This document shows positions 12,841 through 24,990 of a stretch of 64,000 bases of DNA, piece by piece. This DNA is from Thysanoteuthis rhombus (taxonomy: Eukaryota; Mollusca; Cephalopoda; Oegopsida; Thysanoteuthidae). The position numbers and the translations under genes are program-made. The DNA is taken from the NCBI GenBank assembly GCA_963457665.1, contig OY735203.1:3893850-3957849 (forward strand), written 5' to 3'. The notes beneath the pieces were generated by a model, which made no database searches, had not been told where the DNA came from, and was given only the letters and a program-made list of their open reading frames with translations. Every line of letters starts with the position of its first letter. The first letter of the stretch is position 1.

Positions 12841-13164
12841 AATTTCAATCTAATAATAAAACAAGCCGATCTCTAAATTCTGAATTTAAAAAAAAAACAA
12901 AAAAAAAAAAATAACAATCTCATTACTAAATCATGAACGTAAAATTAGTTAAATCAAATAATATGTAAGTTTTGGCCTAACTATCTCCTTGTGTGTTACT
13001 GGCTCATCTTCCTAGATATTTTGTGAATCTATTTTGATCCCACTTTATTTTTCATTACAATAGGAATGGCTCTTAAAACACGAGAATCATGATAATTATT
13101 ATCCAGACTTAACACAGAAATAACGTTCAAGAGTTACCGGCTTCACTTCGAAGATGCTGTATGA
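12841..13164. other. No recognisable feature
   Basis: AT-rich sequence with a poly-A stretch (about 12887-12911). Confidence 0.4.
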
Positions 13165-13635
13165 GTCCCCCACCAACATTATCATTCTCATCAGAAACCA
13201 TCAACTAAAACTGTCACCAAACCGTCAAAATAGGTTTCTTCAGTTTTCAAGTTGGTCCGGCTGGTTGGCTCTGCATGTATATATAACGCGTAATGGCAGC
13301 ACCAATGGAGTCACAGGACTAAAGATCAAAGATTCACCCCTTTTCATGCCCATATAAACGCTATTCCTTATTTTCTGAACCCCTAATAGGTTTTCAGTGG
13401 TAGGGGGGTAAATCTACAATGTTAGTGTATGCCAAATTGATCCCTGATTTGTGCCCGTTTGTTCTGCTTTTTTATTTCAGATCAACCTCTTTAATGACCC
13501 AACAAAAGCAGGAGAAGTAACTTATTTACCGATCAACTTTTTTTCCAATATTTGGATTGATCACCCCACCACGACATGCAGCCAAAAGATGATCACAAAA
13601 TGGTTTCTATCGAATGAAAAACCAGACCTGTTATT
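13165..13635 (+). repeat. Family A, most complete plus-strand copy
   Basis: It runs from a head (CATCAGAAACCATCAACTAA, GTTTCTTCAGTTTTCAAGTT, CCGGCTGGTTGGCTCTGCAT) through AATAGGTTTTCAGTGG, CAAATTGATCCCTGATTTG and CCCAACAAAAGCAGG to a tail (GATCACCCCACC, GGTTTCTATCGAATG, ACCAGACCTG). About 470 bases. The same order is found inverted at 27000-27400 and 33655-34285. No RT-like protein is encoded. A (TTA)n array starts directly at the tail end. Confidence 0.7.
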
Positions 13636-13768
13636 ATTATTATGATTATTATTATCATTTTAAAATTTATCATTATTATAAATATTATTATTTCTTATCT
13701 TATTTTTTTAAAATTATTATCATTACCATTATTATATTTTAAAAAATTTATCATTATTATTTTTTTAA

Positions 13769-13810
<42 letters not shown>

Positions 13811-13915
13811 CATTATTATTATTATTATTATAATCATTTTTTTAAAAATTATCATTATTATTATAACAATAATAATAATAGTAATAATGATAATTATTAT
13901 TATTATTATTATTAC

Positions 13916-13984
<69 letters not shown>
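13628..13984. repeat. Compound (TTA)n/(ATT)n array
   Basis: About 350 bases of TTA/ATT repeats with TCATTA variants and a central strand switch: AATAATAATAGTAATAATG at about 13867-13889, then ATTATT again. The last part, 13896-13984, is nearly pure. Confidence 0.9.
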
Positions 13985-14821
13985 CTAGTAAATACTCACT
14001 TTTTGTAGTTCTCTCCAATGTGTCTTTATTTAAATATTCTGCTAACCTATATTTTCTTTCAATTCTTTTTTTCTCGTCTCTCACTTTTCTTCCGAAAGAT
14101 CTTTCAGAATCCTCTTAGAAGAAAAAGAAAAGCGAAAAAAAAAAACCTTTCTATCATTTTAGCCACAGAGTCAGTGATTTTTGCCTCTCATAGACGAATC
14201 CCTTACCATCAGTGAATAATAGCTGGTTAAGAAAAAAAAAATGGATACTGATTAATCTCTTGCAGTGATTCCGTGTTGTTTTTCTTCCCACTTGACGATG
14301 AGGGGGTTCGAAAAAGTATTTATTTGAAGCTCGGTGCCATTGCAAAAAGGCTAATCGGGTGTGTGTCTTCAGAACAATGACTTTTTCTTCCTATCGAATG
14401 GATAAGACATATTTCCACCACTGCGAAATGGAAGGAAATGTCAGAATATCACTTGGCTACAAATATTTATTCGTTGAGTGTTTTCATAAACATACAGCCC
14501 TGATCACTGTTATCTATTTTCGTTTTTTTTCTCTTTTTTTTTTACCGTTAGTCATCCAGTTTTTTCACGTGGGCTCATATACAGGTGTATGTTTTTTTTG
14601 TGTTAGCATCACAGAGATGTCATATATTTTACTAGTGTCGGTTGGAGTAATGATACGTAGTAAAGGCAGGGATGTTTAAGAATAATTATTTGAAAAAATT
14701 TGAAAAAATTGTCCCTCCACATATGATTATATGATTATGTCGGTACGAATACAACCCATACGACCAGTTCGGTTCTTATCTAATCAATTGCAAGATTTCA
14801 CGAACATATATTGGAATAATT
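13985..14821. other. No gene seen
   Basis: AT-rich sequence with T-rich runs. A 106-codon frame at 14359-14679 has no recognisable motif. It is Phe/Ser/Val-rich and I give it no function. Confidence 0.4.
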
Positions 14822-15196
14822 AATGAATCACCGTAGCCCCACGGATCACCAGAATAACAAGCCAAGTTGGCTCTCTCTGCTCGTATGTGTTTATGTGTGA
14901 GTGTATGCGTGCCTGTGCGTGCGTGTGTGTTTGTGCTTTCGGACGCTCCTGATAGCATTTTCGGGGCTACAACCTTGATTATTGCATAAGTACACTACGA
15001 GGCACCATCTAAAAACGTTTTTTTCTTCCCTTTTTTAAGAAAGTGGTTTTTGTGTCTCTAGAGACACTTCGGGCTAACGATACCAAACTTTTGTGGTGGT
15101 ATTTTTTCAAATAATTTCTGATTAAAGATCAATTTTTTCTCGATGAGTTTTCAGATAATTAGTTCTGGCTCATGCTTCAGGCTATGATGATTCATT
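14822..15196 (+). mobile_element. Family D MITE-like element, copy 1
   Basis: It starts with AATGAATCACCGTAGCC (14822-14838) and ends with GGCTATGATGATTCATT (15180-15196). These are inverted repeats with 2 mismatches in 17. The 375-bp body holds a TG-rich microsatellite (about 14883-14937), then TTTCGGGGCTACAACCTTGA, CACCATCTAAAAACG and ATTAAAGATCAATTTTTTCT. The same blocks occur at 29608-29995 and 47835-48241. There is no coding capacity, so it would need a transposase from elsewhere. No clean target duplication was found by eye. Confidence 0.7.
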
Positions 15197-16333
15197 TATG
15201 TGAGGTATTCGTATTCTTTTTCTTTTTTTTTTTTTTAGAAAGCAATAATCAAAAAATTGTACCCGATTGAATAAGCCGGCATTGGCATTGAACCCAATGG
15301 AGTACTTCGGAGAGAAACTTTGTGTAAAAAGTCAGGTATTCATGATTGTATTTGGATATTCACTGGATTTATGTTAATCTGACACAGGGCCACCATAGTA
15401 ATGTATATACTAAGGATTAAATTCCCTGTATGAGCAGACATTAACGATGATGGAATGTTAAGATGCTTTGCGAAATCTGCAAAAAAATGACTCATAATAT
15501 TGTGATGATTCTGACACTATCATTTATCATTAATCGTTATATGAAGTATTGTAACATATTATTCTTATAAGATTTGACTAGTCACTACCTTCATCCTAAT
15601 TTCTTAAGTGTTTTTATAAAATTTTCCATTCGGGCTATCGTTTCATGAAAAGAGTTCGTGGTCAATTGGTGAAGGCATCCAAGTATAAACAGAACTCCCT
15701 CTAGTAGTGAAGGTATGAGTTCTTTTGCCATCGAAGGGTTACTCTTTATTCCCAATTTTACCATCTGTTGCCATTGAAACGATTGCTCGAATTGAAAATA
15801 GTACACAAACAATAAAAAATTCTGATGATTGTAAAAGCCACTTAGTTAAAAAAAATCACAAGCGTTTTCTACTAGAGAACATCTAAGATAGAGTGCTAAA
15901 ATATCTAGACATTTTGGAGAATCCAGATGCCATTATCAATCCTCGAAAGGTTAGACACAAAAATTAAAAAGATCTTAGTGAAGTACTGGTGCTAACTTTC
16001 AAGTCTGTAGATGAAGAAGTACGACCACAAGCGCTGGAGCAAACGCATGAACAAACATACACATGCAGATATGAAAAATGGATAGAACACTTCACCAACT
16101 TTGATAGCTACAGTGGTTCAATAATGTATTTCAATACTTAATTTCTGAGACTAGTTTGCTTTGCTAACCATGCTTTTAAGGCTTGTGCCAATTGTATTCA
16201 CAAAACTTAGATTATTACGGGCCAGTGTTGTAAAAAATGAGAACCAGACTAGTCCAAGTATTGTTTTGCTACTTAATAATCCGTGGGATATCATCATACT
16301 TAACTACCTCACAAATTAGGAGCGTTTTGGCTG

Positions 16334-16340
<7 letters not shown>
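15197..16340. other. No firm gene; one unexplained 73-codon frame
   Basis: Mostly AT-rich unique-looking sequence. The minus strand at 15591-15812 has a 73-codon frame with normal amino-acid variety (QQMVKLGIKSNPSMAKELIP...HETIARMENFIKTLKKLG) that I do not recognise. It could be an exon remnant or chance. Confidence 0.35.

Positions 16341-16401
<61 letters not shown>
16341..16401. repeat. (TA)n array
   Basis: About 30 uninterrupted TA units in AT-rich surroundings. Confidence 0.95.
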
Positions 16402-16403
<2 letters not shown>

Positions 16404-17666
16404 AATAGTTAATGCAAAATCTTCATCACTTACGTGTTAAAATCATACTATAAGAATAATAGCTAACAGTAAATTGTACGGGTGTTGACAACTAAAATAT
16501 CATCTTTATTGTCACATATACATTACTCAAATTGGAAAATATCATTTTGTCAATGCAGTTTATTAACTATGGAATTAGTATATATTGGCTATGATAAGAT
16601 ACAAAGGTAAATGGAACTAATACATTAGTTATTCTTACTGATATAACTTAAAAGTAAAGGGAGAGTGATCAATGAATGACTATAATAATTGGGTTGAGTC
16701 CTTTTTGTCCCTCTTCAGACAAATATATGCTCTGCTATTCGCACTCTAATTCATTACATTGCAAGAATAGAAAGGGAGACAATTATAATGAAGTTTGAGC
16801 CATTTAACTCCATACTAGTGTAAGTAACCCACTCTCTTCTTACACTTCATTACATTGCAAGTGTCGGTGAGAAGAGAGAAGACAAAAGATGAACTATATG
16901 AGGAAAATGAATGATAATCAGAACATGAAAACGTCGTACATATAAACATGCAGGATTCTAGTATAGTAAATCGCATATAAAGAGAAGGAGGCCTGACAGA
17001 TAGTGAATATCGTTAATTCCTGAAGTGAAAATGCAAGAGTGTGAAAAGCTAGATAGATATGTGGACATTGCATGAGGAGTGAAAAATGTGACAACAAAAT
17101 GGATGAAATAACGTGGGCATGGATGCACAAAAGACACTTGAAATGGGATAACCGACTATTGATAACAAGTCTATTAGAATTAATTACAGAAGTCAAAATA
17201 AACCTTTCATTTCAGAAAAAATACGAAAATTGTCAGGATTTTGATTGGAGCAATGATCTAGTAGGGATCGTGCGAATAACCTGCATTTAACCACGCAGGA
17301 ATATGTTAGAAGTTATAGCCAAATAATATTCTACAGAATTAAGTAATTGGTCTTGCTTTTTTTCTTAGATGACTTTAATGATGAGAGGCTTTTAGGTGCT
17401 GTTGATATTAATTCTCTAAACGGCTGATTGGTTCGACTGAAGAAAGTATGAGTGCTAACCCAATGTAATGGAAGAATCTCGGATGTTCCCTGATTACACA
17501 ACCCGGGTGTACAAAACAACGAATATGGTGTGTCCAGTCCAATCGATCATGCGCTCTGGGTAGTGATTCCAAACCCTAGGACCAATAACACCCAAAGGAG
17601 ATTGGACAATAAACAACTGAAACGAGTGAATTTCGAAAAATGTGAGGAAAGAAAATACAAAGAAAC

Positions 17667-17667
<1 letters not shown>
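16402..17667. other. No recognisable feature
   Basis: AT-rich sequence. Frames at 17072-17290 (+) and 17331-17519 (-) lack any motif I know. A CATTACATTGCAAG motif occurs twice, near 16753 and 16848. Confidence 0.4.
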
Positions 17668-17762
<95 letters not shown>

Positions 17763-18060
17763 GAGAAAAAGAGAGACAGAGACAAATAGATAGACAAACG
17801 GACTGACCAAGACGTAGACAGATGATGTGATGGAAAAGAAAACGCAGAAAGTACCAAGTTGTAGCACCACGAACAGAGAGAGAGAGGGGGGGAGAGAGAG
17901 AGAGAGAAAGAAAGGAAACACGTAGAAAGAATAAAGTAATAAAACCATAAAGAGGGAAGGAGGTAGAGAGAGGGTGTCAAAGAAGAGAAAAAAGGTAAGC
18001 CAGAATAAAAAAGTAAAAATAAAAAAGTTAAGAAACAAAAAAGAAAGTGAATAAATAACA
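17668..18060. repeat. (TA)n-(GA)n array and purine-rich flank
   Basis: A TA run at about 17669-17727 passes directly into a GA run at 17728-17758, then into irregular purine-rich sequence to about 18060. Long minus-strand frames across it are artefacts of the repeat. Confidence 0.9.
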
Positions 18061-18490
18061 AAAACAAAACAACACTGTTAAAAACATAGTCCATTGGCAT
18101 GTGCAAAAAAAAAAAAGAAAAGAAAACATAGCAGACAAGAGCTTTTACTGACTCCATTTTGAATTGTTGTAGATCAAGAATGTTCACTAAATAAAGACGC
18201 AAAGCACTTATTCGAGTTTGTTGGTCGAATATATATGCCTGAAGAGCATAACTTGATGGCCGTATCGGTTCTGTGTCGATTTTCTTTCCTATTTGGTTAT
18301 TCGATGGTGGCCAGGCAGAAACCTGGCCCCAGGGCAGAGCCATCTTCTGCGTTGAAGTTCCGAATTGCTAAGATAACCCGAATGCAGGTCACCGCTGACA
18401 CAGCTCAGATCACCTTGGCGGGATGCTGGTTTGCTTTTCACATTCATTGGTCGATTCAGATGGGATGTTTTCGACTAAGTAAAATCTATT
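18061..18490. other. GC-richer island, no assignment
   Basis: 18230-18470 is less AT-rich than its surroundings and has an open plus-strand frame (MPEEHNLMAVSVLCRF...). I do not recognise the peptide, and the frame runs into a microsatellite. Confidence 0.35.
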
Positions 18491-18535
18491 CACAAATAGA
18501 TACGCGAGCATATATGTATATAAATATATGTATAC

Positions 18536-18567
<32 letters not shown>

Positions 18568-18950
18568 ATGTGTGTGTGTGTTTTCGTGTGCAATGAATAG
18601 AGAGTGAGAAAAAGGGAGGGAAGGAGTGGAAAACATTTGCAAAGCAATAGAAAAAGTTTTACACACACATGATTGTTCAAGATAGAGCAGTCCAAAAGTT
18701 CAAGCTCAAACACTCAAGCGCACACACACACACATACAAAATACCCAACACACACTTACACACACACACACACATACAAACACACACACATACACACACA
18801 TATAAACGCATATATACACATGCATACGTAGACTACAGTTATGCAAATAGTTATTCTCCTTGTTTATGTGAGTTTGGACGCAAAGGCCAAGGCAATAAAT
18901 AAGGATAGAACCCACGAGTCAGTTGCAAAGATTTAAGTATTGCTAACAAG

Positions 18951-18994
<44 letters not shown>

Positions 18995-19069
18995 GTATTG
19001 CTAATTATAGTATTGCTAACGATGCACTCATATATACGCATACATACACACACACACATATATATATAT

Positions 19070-19101
<32 letters not shown>

Positions 19102-19102
19102 G
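18491..19102. repeat. Cluster of CA/TG and TA microsatellites
   Basis: TA/TG run at 18510-18582, CA-rich run at 18716-18815, (CA)n(TA)n at about 18950-18992, and a second CA/TA alternation at 19020-19100. Short unique spacers lie between, including a repeated TATTGCTAAC motif (about 18938 and 19010). Confidence 0.9.
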
Positions 19103-19439
19103 ACTGCTTTATTTTTAAGATTCCCGAAACGTTTATATGGTAAAGAATTGATGATCCCAACTTGAGACAATTTATACGTTGTATAATACTGAGAAAGTAT
19201 AGAAGAAACAGGTGGGAAAACAGTAAAAAAAATCACATAATTAGCATTGCCAAGTATTGGGAAATAGGTGACTGAAGTGATACAAACAATCTATTGAAAA
19301 AGGTTTTTAATGTTTACCAATTAAAGCTGTAAAGCTTTGTAGACTATTCATATATAGATTAGGCGATAAACTTAGAGAAAGACCGAGTAAATGGAATATG
19401 ACAATGCATAACAATTGATTTGACAGCATATGGTATGAA
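19103..19439. other. No recognisable feature
   Basis: AT-rich spacer between the microsatellite cluster and a LINE fragment. Confidence 0.4.
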
Positions 19440-19910
19440 TAGAGACATACAGGGGAGAAAATTGCCAATATATTACGAACGTAAAGTATATAATCAGTGC
19501 ATAATACTCGCTATGACACACGGAGGCAAAATCAGTAAAACTATAAAACTCACAGAAACAATCAAAACCAATCCGAAAGGGAGCATAGAGAGTAATGGAA
19601 AAAGTAATGATAGGAATAACTTTTAGCAATGGAAAGAGATGGATGCGAGAGTGGACGAGGGTGAAAAATATTCTACAAGTAATCGAGCAACAGAATTAGA
19701 GATGGACAGGACACAAAGTGAGAAGAGTGACAACAGATGGCGCAAAAAGGTCAACTGATTGTTATTGTTGGACAGCAAACACAATTGTTAAGGACCAGAG
19801 AAAAGATCGAGAGATGAGATAAAGATGTTTCCCCTTAAGACATAGCGCAATCAAACTTGTCATGGAATGAAATGGAAAAGGCCTTTATGTTGCAGTTGGC
19901 ATGAGGACTG
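19440..19910 (+). mobile_element. RTE-like LINE, C-terminal end, divergent subfamily
   Basis: The plus strand reads VYNQCIILAMTHGG, then an ERVMIGITF segment, TRVKNILQVIEQQ, RWTGHKVRR and DGAKRSTDCY. These are positions equivalent to the YGAETW, ERxMLxxT, VxDI, WAGHVAR and DxRWT landmarks of RTE C-termini. Its spacing resembles 42080-42600 more than the other copies, so it is a second subfamily. Several breaks, no RT part. Confidence 0.7.
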
Positions 19911-19911
19911 A

Positions 19912-19935
19912 TATTCTCTCTCTCCCTCTCTCCCC

Positions 19936-20001
<66 letters not shown>

Positions 20002-20086
20002 GTTATATCAAACTATAAAACGTTTTTTGAAATGATCTCCGGTTATTACAAAGTGAATGTATCATTTGACCAACACAGCGTAAATA

Positions 20087-20137
<51 letters not shown>

Positions 20138-20141
20138 TATA
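19912..20141. repeat. (CT)n-(TA)n and second (TA)n array
   Basis: CT-rich 19915-19960 passes into TA 19961-19999. A second TA run with one GT interruption spans 20089-20141. Confidence 0.95.
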
Positions 20142-20199
20142 GTCTGGGGAGCTTTATGGCAATAAACAGTAAATATAGAAAAATCCTTTTTCAAAGATT

Positions 20200-20440
20200 T
20201 TTTCAGTCATTTCTCAATATCTGTTGATGAAATTTTTGTGATTTTCTCCTGTGTATTTTAATGTTTCGCACATTTTTTTTGACATTATGGCACTATAAGT
20301 GATTTTTTCTTGTTGGGATCATCAGTTGTTGACCATGTGACCGTTTTGGGGATTTAAAAACAAAATATACATATGATAACGTTGCTCCCCCGCAGTGTTG
20401 ATCAAACATCACCTCTCATTCAGCTAAGATTTTGATACAC
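20200..20440 (+). repeat. Family C, copy 1
   Basis: CTTGTTGGGATCATCAG, then CCGTTTTGGGGATTTAAAAA, AACGTTGCTCCCCCGCAGTG and TTGATCAAACATCACCTC match 33170-33280 in order and spacing. A T-rich 100-base lead also matches loosely. Class unknown. Confidence 0.65.
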
Positions 20441-22000
20441 TACTTATACCATACTACATATAGTGTTTTATTTCATATAGGGTATGGATATTATTTAATA
20501 TCATACATCAATGAATTTTTGGAAACACGGGGCTTATGTAAAATACCGAAAACGTGTTTGACAATGAGGAATCGATAAGTATAGCAAAAGACGTGACTCG
20601 TTTTTCGGGTCACTTATATTGAGTGTCCAGCTATGTGAATATTGAATCCGTTGTTTCGGTTCTAATCTCGGACAGCATGCAAATATACATGACATCTTTA
20701 AGATACCAGTTACACAGAAGAAAACTTCTTTCTATCTACGTATTCATCCGAAAAATTTGACAATCTCATCTTCTTACCTTAGACTCATAATTCTATGATG
20801 TATACCATCTCGCTTCTATCATTATTATAATTTCTAAAATATCAAAAGAATTAGCCTTGTATATATAGTTCAGACGAAACCAAACAACATTCTAGCCGGT
20901 AGAAACACCTAAATGGGCTATTCTATTAGTATACACGGACATCTCTTACTTAGCAATTCGTGTCCAACTCCTACTCCACCCAACTACATATCAGTCTGAC
21001 AAATGGACTAGAACCAAATGTTTTCCCCTTTCCCTGGTTCTAGTCAATTCAATAGTCTTTCACACTGAAAAAGACTCAACGGTTACCTGATTCTCCTTAC
21101 ATTGATAAAAAAATATTCAATTCAATACACATTACTCATTTATCTAATTTTCGTACACGCGTTTATATATATGTATAAATCTGAAAGTTTTCCAAGCCTT
21201 AGGACAGATGAGTTTTAGTAACACTATCTGGGGATTGAATGCTGTACTTACTTTCCATTCCTCTGGACTAGGATGTAGACAAACAATATTGATATCCATA
21301 GAAATTATCTAACATTTATCAATAACACTTCCGATCTATGCTCGGTGTGCATTGCATTTTTGCCCTTTAGAATCGAGTCCATCTGATATTGATAGACATT
21401 GCAGACTACATCCGTTCTTCTTACCTTAGGCTATGGTTTAGAACACTACGAAAAGAATTGGGCAGATAAATAATGTTCGAGCGTATAGCATCATGAAATC
21501 ATATACATGCACAACTTTCGTAGAATGTCATTCAAGTACTTGGGAAGCCAAGATTTTTACGTTATCTGCAATTTTTTCCTACAGAGATTCAGTGTCAGTT
21601 CGGAAACATCTTGGAAACGTTTTTGGTTTATGAACGATTATCGTTAAATTCGATTTAGTACATTAATGTCGAGAAAAATATTGAAAAATAATCAATAATA
21701 TCATCATCGTGGCAAAGGTTGATATTCTAATAACAAGGAGACCATCTTTCCATTACAACTTTTTCTCGCAATATAGCCTCATAATTCTCGCTTCACGTCT
21801 GACTTGAGGGAAAATACCTAGAAATATCCTGTGCAACATTTTGTTAGAACTAGAGAAGTCCAGAGTGAACGATTATCCGACAGTACTAAGACGAGTAAAT
21901 ACCTTTGAACAGCAATTCAGAAACATTAGGGAGGTGGAGACTGAGTGATGGATAACCAGTGCTAAGACGAGTTTCATTCTAACGATTATAGGTGGAATAT
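20441..22000. other. No gene seen
   Basis: About 1.5 kb of unique-looking AT-rich sequence. A CAGTACTAAGACGAGT-like motif occurs twice, near 21880 and 21955, just past the Tc1 fragment on the minus strand. Confidence 0.4.
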
Positions 22001-22019
22001 TCGACAATCTTATACAACA

Positions 22020-22262
22020 TTTTTGTACGGGATAACTTTTACCTTTGTATTTACCCAGAATACAGCCGTTTAGACGAACTCTCAGTTGTTTACAGTGTGT
22101 TGGATCAATGTTGTTCCATTCATCTCCGACTGCTTCCCACAACTGATTAGTATTCCCCGATATTGTCCTATTATATGCCCACTTATTCTCAACGGGGTTA
22201 AGATCTTTCGACTGACCAAGCCAAAAGATTACGTACAAAGGCTGCTGCTCAAACCATGAGCA
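22020..22262 (-). pseudogene. Tc1/mariner transposase C-terminal fragment
   Basis: Minus strand reads WFEQQPLYVIFWLGQSKDLN, then PVENKW, ISGNTNQLWEAVGDEW and NNIDPTHCKQL. Tc1-family transposases have W(P/S)xQSPDLNPIENLW, where the Glu is the last residue of the DD34E/DDE triad. Here that Glu is kept (about 22188-22190), but SPD reads SKD. The next helices match the family's LW..V..EW..I....C..L ending. Everything upstream, including the first two catalytic Asp and the helix-turn-helix, is missing or unreadable. Inactive remnant. Confidence 0.85.
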
Positions 22263-22730
22263 TGCTGGAGTATAATTTTACAATGGGAACAATATAAAAC
22301 GATGCAAGATGGCTGATCTCTTTGTAACCTGAGTCATTATTACGGCCAAAAAGGATTATCGATGACTTCAGATAGGATCACACACAGACAATGTGCATTT
22401 CTTATATATTATTGTCTCACGTTTAGACTAAAAAAAAATGATTGCATAAAATATGATTGAAAGTGTTTGGCTCATTTTGGGAGAACCTTGAACCTTGAAG
22501 TGTCAGGACGTGGGTATGTATCTATCAATCCCAGCTTGTTTGCATCTCTGTCTGCATTTTTGTACCAGCAACATTCTTTTATCACCAATCTTTCGGAGAA
22601 TGGTAACTTGGCAATCTTAGATCTGTTCATCGGACAATATCAGAGGAGAAGAAAGTGAAAGAGAGATTGGGATCTATGTGAACAGATGTGAGAACAATGG
22701 AGACAAGGGAAATAAATGTGCATCCTTCCC
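22263..22730. other. No recognisable feature
   Basis: No supported frame. The first 60 bases may be further decayed Tc1 sequence. Confidence 0.4.
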
Positions 22731-22868
<138 letters not shown>

Positions 22869-23039
22869 TGCGTGTGTATAAATGTGTGACAGATGACTAT
22901 TACATAAGACTACAACAAATTGATTGAAATTCTTGTAACTGGTACATTACAATTAATTACAAGAATAATCATAAAAAAGAGAATAGAAAAAAACCTCTTT
23001 TATTCCCCCCCAAAATCAGGCATGCAGTTTCAAAACCTC

Positions 23040-23480
23040 CAATGAATTTATTGTCACTTTCTTCATTCCTTCCACCTTTCTTTATTTCTCTATTTCTTTT
23101 GAATAATAGATTTTGTGGATTTTCCTTCTCATCATTCTTACTTCGCTCATCACTTACCCTTTTCTGCTTTACCTTTTCTATCTATCTATCTATTTATCTA
23201 TCTATCTACCTCTCTGCTTTAACTTTTTTATATATCCATCTATTTCACATCTTCTCTCTATGTATCCATCTAACGTTGCTTTACTGTTTTCTTCAGTTTG
23301 CCCCCTCTCTCTTTACATACATATATATGTGTGTGTGTGTGTTTGTGTGTGTATCTGTTACTATTTATCTCTCCGCTTGTATCTATCTATTAAACTTGGT
23401 TCATATCCACTTATCTATCTTATTTAGAAGACTCCATTTATTCGGCTTTCTCTTTTTCATTTTTTCTCTCTGAATATAAA
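23040..23480 (+). repeat. Polypyrimidine block with (CTAT)n and (GT)n
   Basis: T/C-rich on the plus strand. CTAT units lie at about 23178-23211, and ATATATGTGTGTG lies at 23323-23352. The frames are low-complexity. Confidence 0.85.
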
Positions 23481-24029
23481 CGTCTCACCCCCTTTAGCAT
23501 CTATACATCCTACGTTTGTTTGACGGCACATAGTAGCAAATACATCCAGATCTTCTGTTATTCACATCTTGCTAAACACGACCAGAATTGAACGCTCTCT
23601 CACTCCTTAACTTTGCCATCATCAGGCACATTTTCATTTCATTCCCTTGATCACCAGTACCCTCCCTTCAGCAGAAAAGTTTCTGTCCGACCCCATCCCC
23701 CACCAATCATTTATGATACTTGATTTTCATCCTCCCATCATCTCTCTCCCTCGTCCCCCCGCTCCTGCACCGAAATCTTACTCTCTTTATTTCATTTAGA
23801 CATTAATCTTTCTGAACTTACCCCTCCCTTGTTGTCCTTGGTGTTCTATTCCTTCTTCTGACAATAAGGGCCCTCGACGCGAAATCTACTTTTCTAGCCC
23901 GAATCCTGTTTATTCTTTAATGTTCAATGTAGGAAATTTGTTGATGAAATCAATGCAGCAATTTCATACTCGATCGATAAATAATGTTTACCGTACCACA
24001 GACAGATTAATTAACAAGGGAGAACAGGG
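23481..24029. other. Pyrimidine-rich, no gene
   Basis: CCCTCCC/TCTCTC-rich unique-looking sequence. No frame or internal repeat match. Confidence 0.4.
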
Positions 24030-24440
24030 AAGATATGAGAGGGAAGAAGTTACTCATAGAAAACAAGAACCATGAGTTCAGCGATGAGTCCACCATCAGT
24101 GGTAGTAGTGGCAGTAGGGAAGGGGAGGAGGAAGAGGAGAAACAAAGAGTCTTTTTTAGAGTCAATGATTCTCATTCTTGTGAAATATTGCCGTATGGGA
24201 ATATTAAGCAAGTATTATTTTCAATAAGAGTCGTAAATTGTCATTTCTGACGTTTTCCTGACGTTTTGAGCTTTTTAAAAAAATACAAAAATGCAGATCT
24301 CGTACTTTCTTTCATGACATCAGAGGTGTTGGATAAAAAAAGTGACTGGATTAGATGTTCTTTTAATGACGTCCCTCATTTCAATGAAATCACACATATT
24401 CCTTCTTATTATTGTTGTTTAACGCAACTTGAACTGACCG
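24030..24440 (+). repeat. Family F, copy 2
   Basis: AACAAGAACCATGAGTTCAG, GATGAGTCCACCATC and GGTAGTAGTGGCAGTAGG form the head, shared with 25545-25650. The body (GATTCTCATTCTTG, AAAAATACAAAAATGC, CTTTTAATGACGTC, ATTCCTTCTTATT) matches 40-290. About 410 bases. The palindrome pair of copy 1 is degraded here. Confidence 0.65.
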
Positions 24441-24484
24441 ACCAACCGAATGAACAAAAAGTATCACATTGAAATATTTTTTTT

Positions 24485-24595
24485 TATTAACATCATTATC
24501 ATTATCATTTTCACACCGGTTGCCTGAGGACTGAGTGACAGCAAGTCTCCTCAAATTTCCCAACTCTTCACACTCTCACAGTCCACAGCTATAAA
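24485..24595 (-). mobile_element. REL-type LINE 3' UTR fragment
   Basis: CACACCGGTTGCCTGAGG, TGAGTGACAGCAAGTCTCCT and CTTCACACTCTCACAGTCCA match the 3' UTR of the complete REL element (50737-50979, minus strand) and the copies at 55796-56075. An ATTATCATTATC stretch at 24485-24510 lies where other copies have (TTA)n. No coding part remains. Confidence 0.75.
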
Positions 24596-24990
24596 CAAAG
24601 CCATCAGTACAGGACGGAAACAAATAATTACTATACTTGAGGAAAATGGAGACCTAACGGCAGACAGAGACAGGATTTTCAAACGTGCCCATGGATTCTA
24701 CCAAGAAATCCCCCAAACAAGGACTGCAAAACAACGAACGGGATATGCAAGACGCAAGCAATTAATGAAAAAAAGAAAAAACAATAAACAAGAAAGGAAA
24801 GGCCCCTGGACCAAATACCATTGCCATCAACCTACACAAAAAACCTTGCAAGATCATTCATCCAACTTATACCTAAAACAAAGTAAAGTCCTGCAAGACT
24901 GGAACACTGCAATCATAATGCCTTTAAATTAAAAAAAAGCCGTTAAAGGGTCGATATAATCAAGCACCAACTTACACATAACATAAATAC
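24596..24990 (+). mobile_element. RTE-type LINE, linker to RT fragment
   Basis: The plus strand reads AINKAISTGRKQIITILEEN, GDLTADRDRIFKRAHGFYQE, then after a shift GKAPGPNTIAI (24798-24830) and DWNTAIIMPL (24897-24926). These match the RTE segment between endonuclease and RT: KAPGPDG followed by WN.A.I. The rest of RT is absent. It begins right after the REL tail, so one may have inserted beside the other. Confidence 0.75.

Noticed and set aside
13842-14084. Poly-Asn protein on the minus strand
   Set aside because: Translation of (AAT)n only.
17547-18343. Long minus-strand frames of 163 and 255 codons
   Set aside because: They run through (TA)n, (GA)n and purine-rich repeats. The Ser/Leu/Ile-Tyr content is a product of the repeat and no domain is visible.
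23042-23473. 143-codon plus-strand membrane-like protein
   Set aside because: Hydrophobic runs follow from T/C-rich DNA with CTAT and GT repeats.
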